Shown piece by piece: positions 4,842-8,084 of a stretch of DNA of 8,084 nucleotides; position 1 is the first letter of the stretch; every line of letters starts with the position of its first letter. Below the pieces are notes generated by a model. The model worked only from the letters and a program-made list of their open reading frames with translations. It searched no databases and was not told where the DNA came from. The position numbers were made by a program, and so were the translations under genes. This DNA is from Gemmatimonadales bacterium (GTDB lineage: Bacteria; Gemmatimonadota; Gemmatimonadetes; Gemmatimonadales; GWC2-71-9), in NCBI GenBank assembly GCA_013812695.1, contig JACCSZ010000244.1, positions 1-8,084 of the forward strand. Direction: 5' to 3'.

Positions 4842-7538
4842 CTAGTACCGGAACTCCATCCCAACCGTGGTGGTGCGCCCAGTTGGAGTGACAATGTTGC
4901 TTTGCTCGAACCGCCCATTGTTTCCCAGATTATCGACTTGGACGAAGGCATTCAGCCGGCGGGTGAGTCGCTGGGTGACCGAGGCATTGAGTTTCGTCAC
5001 GGACGGGTAGTCGATCCAATAGTCCCTGGTTGACCCCCGAAAGACGTCTGAGCCGAAGAATACGCCATAGAGCGCAAGCCAGTCGGTTCCGGTCCACCCT
5101 CCAATGCGCGTCATTCGACTGCTCAGGTGGGTACCGGGCCAAGGCGCGTAGCTGATTGTGACGCCGGCCGTGTTTGCGGGCACCTCCAGCAGGGCATCCC
5201 CGACGCGCAGGTCGCCCGCGTACGAAGGGCCGAGCTCCAGCACGGTGCTCGATGCATGCGAGTACGTCCCTCCCAGACTGAGTTGCCCGAGTTCGACGCG
5301 GCTCTCCAGCTCCCATCCACGATTCTTGATCCTCCCGACATTCTGATTCTGGCTGACAGGAGGGGAAGTCGACGCGTCGAGGTACACGATGTCGATCAGG
5401 TCCTTCGCGGTCTGATCGTAGTATGTCACGCCGAGGCTCACCCGCTCTGTGAAGTACACATCGACGCCAGCATCCCAGCCGTCCTGCCGCTCTGGACCCA
5501 GTCGGGAGTTGGCGATCTGATTGCTGAAGGGATTGCGGAACGCCTCCCTCTGTTGGGGATCGACCGCGCGAATAGCACTGCCGTAGGATCCTCGAAGCTT
5601 GATCATGGCTGGACCCACCGGGCGCGAATATGCGAGGCCGACGCGTGGAGACCACGCGGTGCCATAGTCCTGTCCGAAGTTGTCGTTTCGTTCTCCACGC
5701 AGGCCGCCGGTAAGGAAGAGGGCCTGGTGTATTCCGACCTGAAGCTGTCCGAAGAACCCTGTATTCCCATAGGATGTGCGAGTTACGAAATGGGTACCGT
5801 CGATGGTTCCCTGCGAGCGGGTCGCATCGGCGGTGTAATCGTTGGTAAAATCGGCGTGATAGTACTCCGCTCCGCCGGTCACCACAGCAGAGACTGACGG
5901 GCTAAGGTCTGCATGGTAGGTCGTATTGTATCGCACGGACGGTTTCGCAGTATTCGACGTGAGCACTTGCAGAAACGTGTCGGCCTCGGTCGTGAGACGA
6001 GCTCTCGTGTTGTTCAGGTCGTATCCCATCCGATCCACGCCGGCGATCAGATTGTGTTCCCAGCGGGAGGAGGCGCTCCACGAAAGCGCCAGCCCTAGCG
6101 TCTGCTGCCGAAGCCGGTCTTCTTCGTAGGCTGGGCGCGAGAAGTACGAGAGGTGCCGCAGGGCAGGCGGGTGTACGAACGCAAAGGTTTTGGCGGAGTA
6201 ACGCCCCGTGAGCTCTGCCCGGATGCGTCCCTGGGACCAAGCGGCCTTTGCGGACAGGTTCGGGGCTCGGGAGTAGTACCCCGGCATCCACTCACCCGTC
6301 TGGAGATAGGAGCCTGTGACGTGGTATGACAGATCGTCGGCGCCGCCGGACACACTCAGGGCATAGTCCTGGCGAAGGGGAAGGCCGCTGCTGAACGGAC
6401 CTTCGATTGCGCCGAAGCCGGCCTTGGCGAAGGCCTGCGGGGTCGGCCCCGCGGATCCGCCTTTCGTGAAGATTTGCATCACACCGCCACTGGCATCGGA
6501 GCCGTAGATCGTAGAGGCTTGAGGCCCGCGCGTAATCTCCACTCGCTCGATGCTGTTCGGATCGATGCTCGCTATGTACACAGGGTTGGCGACCTCCACC
6601 CCGTCGATGTACGTCTTGATGCTCGGTGTCGCGGTAAGCGAATTGCGCCCGCGCACCTGGACCGTGCTCGAGTAATCATAAGCTCCAAGATCCCATGCAA
6701 TGCTGCCGGGGATCTCTCCGCGGAACAATTGGTCCACGCGCGACAGGCGTTCGTCGCGAAGCCGGTCACCGCTGATGACGCTGATCGGTGTGGGCAGCGC
6801 TTTGACCTCGGTAGGAGCCAGCGTGCCCGTCACGACGACTTGCTCCAGCTGCTGGGCGGACTTGGTCATCGTGAAGTCGGCAACCACCTCCGGCTGATCT
6901 GAGCCTAGCGTGACAAGCACCACCGCCGGTGTGTATCCGATGTACCGGACTCTGATCGAGTGCGTACCCGTCGCGACCCCTGGCAAATCGTAGCGACCAT
7001 CGCCGGCGGACGTAGCCAGGAGACGAGTGCCCTCCACTACAACGGTCGCCCCGGCGATCGGGGCTCCGGTCACGTCGTCGGTCACCCGTCCAACGATCTT
7101 CCCTGAATCCTGTGCCGCGGGTTCCGGGCGGGGATGCCGGCAGGCCACTAGCGCCATCGCGTCGTCTCGATCCATCACCACGTCCAGACCTGAGCGAAAT
7201 AGCATCTCGGTCAGTGCCGTCACGACGGCTATGTTGTTGGCGTTGATCGTCACCCGCTTGCCTTCGGGGAGCACCGAGGGTGTATACGTGAGCCGAAGAC
7301 CCGCCTGCTTGATAAGCCCCTTGAGCGCCGCATCCAGCGATACGTCTTGGAGCACCAGAGATACGCGGTGGGCCAGCGCGGCGGCTCGCTCTGCGGCGTG
7401 CTCTTTGGTTGGCGCCCAAGTCGCGACGAAGTGGGGATGCGGCGTAGCGATCGCAATCTGTGAGCTCTGCGCCATTGTCCCACGCATCGGCACCGTCGTC
7501 ATGATCAAGAGCATGGCGAGCAATACGCGTTGCCGCAT
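4842..7538 (-). CDS. TonB-dependent outer-membrane receptor with STN signalling domain
   Basis: This is an outer-membrane importer energised by TonB-ExbBD; by context it is the likely receptor for the lasso peptide. The 898 residues read as follows. A signal peptide is at 1-23 (cleavage after GTMA, before Gln24). An STN domain is at about 58-132, with the helix-strand pattern LDAALKGLIKQAGLRLTY; this domain contacts FecR-type regulators. A carboxypeptidase-regulatory-like domain is at about 147-228 (GRVTDDVTGAPIAGATVVV). There is a TonB-box-like LEQVVVTGT, then a plug domain at about 240-360 with VQVRGRN, IERVEITRGPQASTIYGSDASGG and VMQIFTKGG. A 22-strand-type barrel runs to the C terminus, which ends in GMEFRY with the terminal aromatic expected for outer-membrane insertion. 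The start is supported by GGAGGG ending 5 bases before the ATG. It is followed after 2 bp by the isopeptidase and preceded, after about 385 bp, by a FecR-like gene on the same strand. The ligand is not proven from sequence; iron siderophores or other peptides are alternatives. Confidence 0.93.
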   Translation of the reverse strand: MRQRVLLAMLLIMTTVPMRGTMAQSSQIAIATPHPHFVATWAPTKEHAAERAAALAHRVSLVLQDVSLDAALKGLIKQAGLRLTYTPSVLPEGKRVTINANNIAVVTALTEMLFRSGLDVVMDRDDAMALVACRHPRPEPAAQDSGKIVGRVTDDVTGAPIAGATVVVEGTRLLATSAGDGRYDLPGVATGTHSIRVRYIGYTPAVVLVTLGSDQPEVVADFTMTKSAQQLEQVVVTGTLAPTEVKALPTPISVISGDRLRDERLSRVDQLFRGEIPGSIAWDLGAYDYSSTVQVRGRNSLTATPSIKTYIDGVEVANPVYIASIDPNSIERVEITRGPQASTIYGSDASGGVMQIFTKGGSAGPTPQAFAKAGFGAIEGPFSSGLPLRQDYALSVSGGADDLSYHVTGSYLQTGEWMPGYYSRAPNLSAKAAWSQGRIRAELTGRYSAKTFAFVHPPALRHLSYFSRPAYEEDRLRQQTLGLALSWSASSRWEHNLIAGVDRMGYDLNNTRARLTTEADTFLQVLTSNTAKPSVRYNTTYHADLSPSVSAVVTGGAEYYHADFTNDYTADATRSQGTIDGTHFVTRTSYGNTGFFGQLQVGIHQALFLTGGLRGERNDNFGQDYGTAWSPRVGLAYSRPVGPAMIKLRGSYGSAIRAVDPQQREAFRNPFSNQIANSRLGPERQDGWDAGVDVYFTERVSLGVTYYDQTAKDLIDIVYLDASTSPPVSQNQNVGRIKNRGWELESRVELGQLSLGGTYSHASSTVLELGPSYAGDLRVGDALLEVPANTAGVTISYAPWPGTHLSSRMTRIGGWTGTDWLALYGVFFGSDVFRGSTRDYWIDYPSVTKLNASVTQRLTRRLNAFVQVDNLGNNGRFEQSNIVTPTGRTTTVGMEFRY

Positions 7539-7543
7539 GACGG

Positions 7544-7549
7544 CCCTCC
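7544..7549 (-). promoter_or_regulatory. Ribosome binding site of the TonB-dependent receptor
   Basis: Read on the minus strand the bases are GGAGGG, with 5 bases (CCGTC) before the ATG at 7538-7536. This fixes the receptor start, which also gives a proper signal peptide. Confidence 0.75.
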
Positions 7550-7614
7550 GTTCTGGATCGTTGGCTGCGAGGCGGTCGCATCCGGAGAGACTACACCGGG
7601 ATAACGACTAGGTC

Positions 7615-7665
7615 ACACCGATCTCGTACACACAAGAGACAGCACGTTGCGCACGAGATCTGTGT
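7615..7665. repeat. Inverted pair of an 18-bp motif upstream of the receptor, candidate operator or hairpin
   Basis: The plus strand at 7615-7632 reads ACACCGATCTCGTACACA; the minus strand at 7665-7648 reads ACACAGATCTCGTGCGCA. These agree at 15 of 18 positions and are separated by 15 bases. The central 8 bases GATCTCGT are perfect in both arms, and the outer ACAC/GTGT extends the pairing to 12 of 13. It lies 77-127 bp before the receptor start, where an operator for a dimeric regulator or an RNA hairpin in the leader or after fecR would sit. No T-run follows in the minus direction, which argues against an intrinsic terminator. The binding factor is unknown. Confidence 0.55.
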
Positions 7666-7923
7666 TGGGAAAGCTCACAACGGGGAACCAGCGGCGTGCG
7701 GACTCCAATGGGCGCGACGGGCATGCCCTGGGGGAGGCGAGCACGCGACTGTGACTCGGCAAGCTGCGACTTTTGGCGGAGGCGACTCTACTAGGTGGAG
7801 TCCTGCGTTCCGGTCGAATCGACAGCCTTCCACTCGCAGATCATGGAGCGCTAGGGGCTTGTCTACTCACGAGACGGATCTAACCATCGATTGGGGCGGA
7901 CGGGGAAAAGAGCGCCGGGGTGC

Positions 7924-8084
7924 CTAGGGAGACGTACGTTGAATACGTGAAAGCGTCACCACGCGGCCACTCCGCGCCTGCTGGAGGCCCAGTGATGCTG
8001 CAAACAAATTGAGCCGCTCGTCCGTGAAGGTGCGATCCAGCGTCCCACTCAGCGGAATCGCGCCCAGCGCTGAGTCGGCCAGGC
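7924..8084 (-). CDS. FecR-like periplasmic/anti-sigma regulator, C-terminal end only (cut by window edge)
   Basis: The last 52 codons of a gene entering from the right edge are visible, ending at the TAG at 7926-7924. The reading LADSALGAIPLSGTLDRTFT followed by DERLNLFAASLGL and RSGRVVTLSR fits the FecR C-terminal pattern: a hydrophobic x-x-G-T strand, a helix of the LxxLAxxLGL type, then a strand RxGxxVxL. FecR proteins sit in the inner membrane with this C-terminal domain in the periplasm. There they receive a signal from the STN domain of a TonB-dependent receptor and control an ECF sigma factor (FecI). The receptor just downstream on the same strand has exactly such an STN domain, which supports the call. 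The fragment is short, so the assignment rests on pattern plus context. The sigma factor and the N-terminal part would lie beyond the window. Confidence 0.62.
   Translation of the reverse strand, partial: LADSALGAIPLSGTLDRTFTDERLNLFAASLGLQQARSGRVVTLSRIQRTSP

Larger units (their letters stand above)
7539..7923. other. 385-bp intergenic region between FecR-like gene and receptor
   Basis: No convincing gene lies here. Short frames exist on both strands, the longest on the minus strand being about 38 codons (7724-7608), but none has a recognisable product. The right two-thirds (about 7670-7923) show only weak small inverted repeats. The left part holds the inverted 18-bp motif pair (7615-7665) and the receptor ribosome site. 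The length is generous for genes expected to form one regulatory-receptor unit, so an internal promoter for the receptor-isopeptidase pair is likely to be here, although I cannot assign -35/-10 elements with confidence. Confidence 0.6.

Noticed and set aside
5127..5897. 256-codon plus-strand frame inside the receptor
   Set aside because: It lies wholly antisense to the receptor barrel, has no recognisable domain and no good ribosome site, and the receptor frame is continuous and motif-rich.
6766..7581. 271-codon minus-strand frame starting upstream of the receptor ATG
   Set aside because: It is a shifted frame of the receptor's 5' part with an Arg-rich low-complexity product; the receptor frame has the signal peptide, STN domain and a good ribosome site.
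7608..7724. 38-codon minus-strand frame in the gap, considered as a second precursor peptide
   Set aside because: It has an AGGG near the ATG but lacks the YxxP leader motif, a Thr at -2 and a Gly/acid ring pattern, and it spans the inverted repeat; it is probably chance.
1..8084. CRISPR arrays, tRNA/rRNA genes, insertion sequences or phage attachment sites
   Set aside because: No regularly spaced repeats, cloverleaf-like sequence, transposase motif or flanking direct repeats were seen on reading both strands.

Overview
The window holds most of a lasso peptide (class II, RiPP) biosynthetic locus and its companion export/uptake/turnover genes. The DNA is GC-rich and Gram-negative in character: it carries a TonB-dependent outer-membrane receptor and the end of a FecR-like periplasmic regulator. 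The receptor architecture (STN domain, then a carboxypeptidase-regulatory-like domain, then plug and barrel) and its wording around the plug resemble Gemmatimonadota receptors. Sphingomonads/Caulobacterales, which also carry lasso loci with isopeptidases, and Acidobacteriota cannot be excluded from sequence alone.

Layout. Plus strand, 1-2325: a tightly packed biosynthetic operon already under way at the left edge. It contains the 3' part of the transglutaminase-like leader peptidase (B/B2), the asparagine-synthetase-like lasso cyclase (C), and a 37-codon precursor gene (A) whose start codon overlaps the cyclase stop as ATGA. The precursor is the key find. It has a YxxPxVxxxG leader motif, Thr at the penultimate leader position, and a predicted 15-residue core GVLSGGIEPNAKRPA with Gly1 and a single acid, Glu8, able to form an eight-residue macrolactam ring. 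An RRE protein (B1) was not seen and would be expected to the left of the window. Positions 2326-2412 form a short convergent intergenic region with a strong GC hairpin.

Minus strand, 8084-2413: the 3' end of a FecR-like regulator (from the right edge to 7924), a gap of about 385 bp with an inverted-repeat pair of an 18-bp motif, a TonB-dependent receptor with an STN signalling domain (7538-4842), and, 2 bp later, an S9/prolyl-oligopeptidase-family protein (4839-2413) best read as the lasso peptide isopeptidase.

How it could work together (inference): B2 removes the leader and C activates Glu8 and closes the ring on Gly1, giving a short cationic lasso. The receptor imports the lasso from outside through TonB, and its STN domain could report ligand binding to FecR and an unseen ECF sigma factor. 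The isopeptidase then opens the isopeptide ring and linearises the peptide. This resembles the cleave-and-recycle or scavenging logic proposed for proteobacterial astexin/caulosegnin-type loci. Here, however, the precursor lies at the 3' end of the biosynthetic operon, and the two halves of the system converge.
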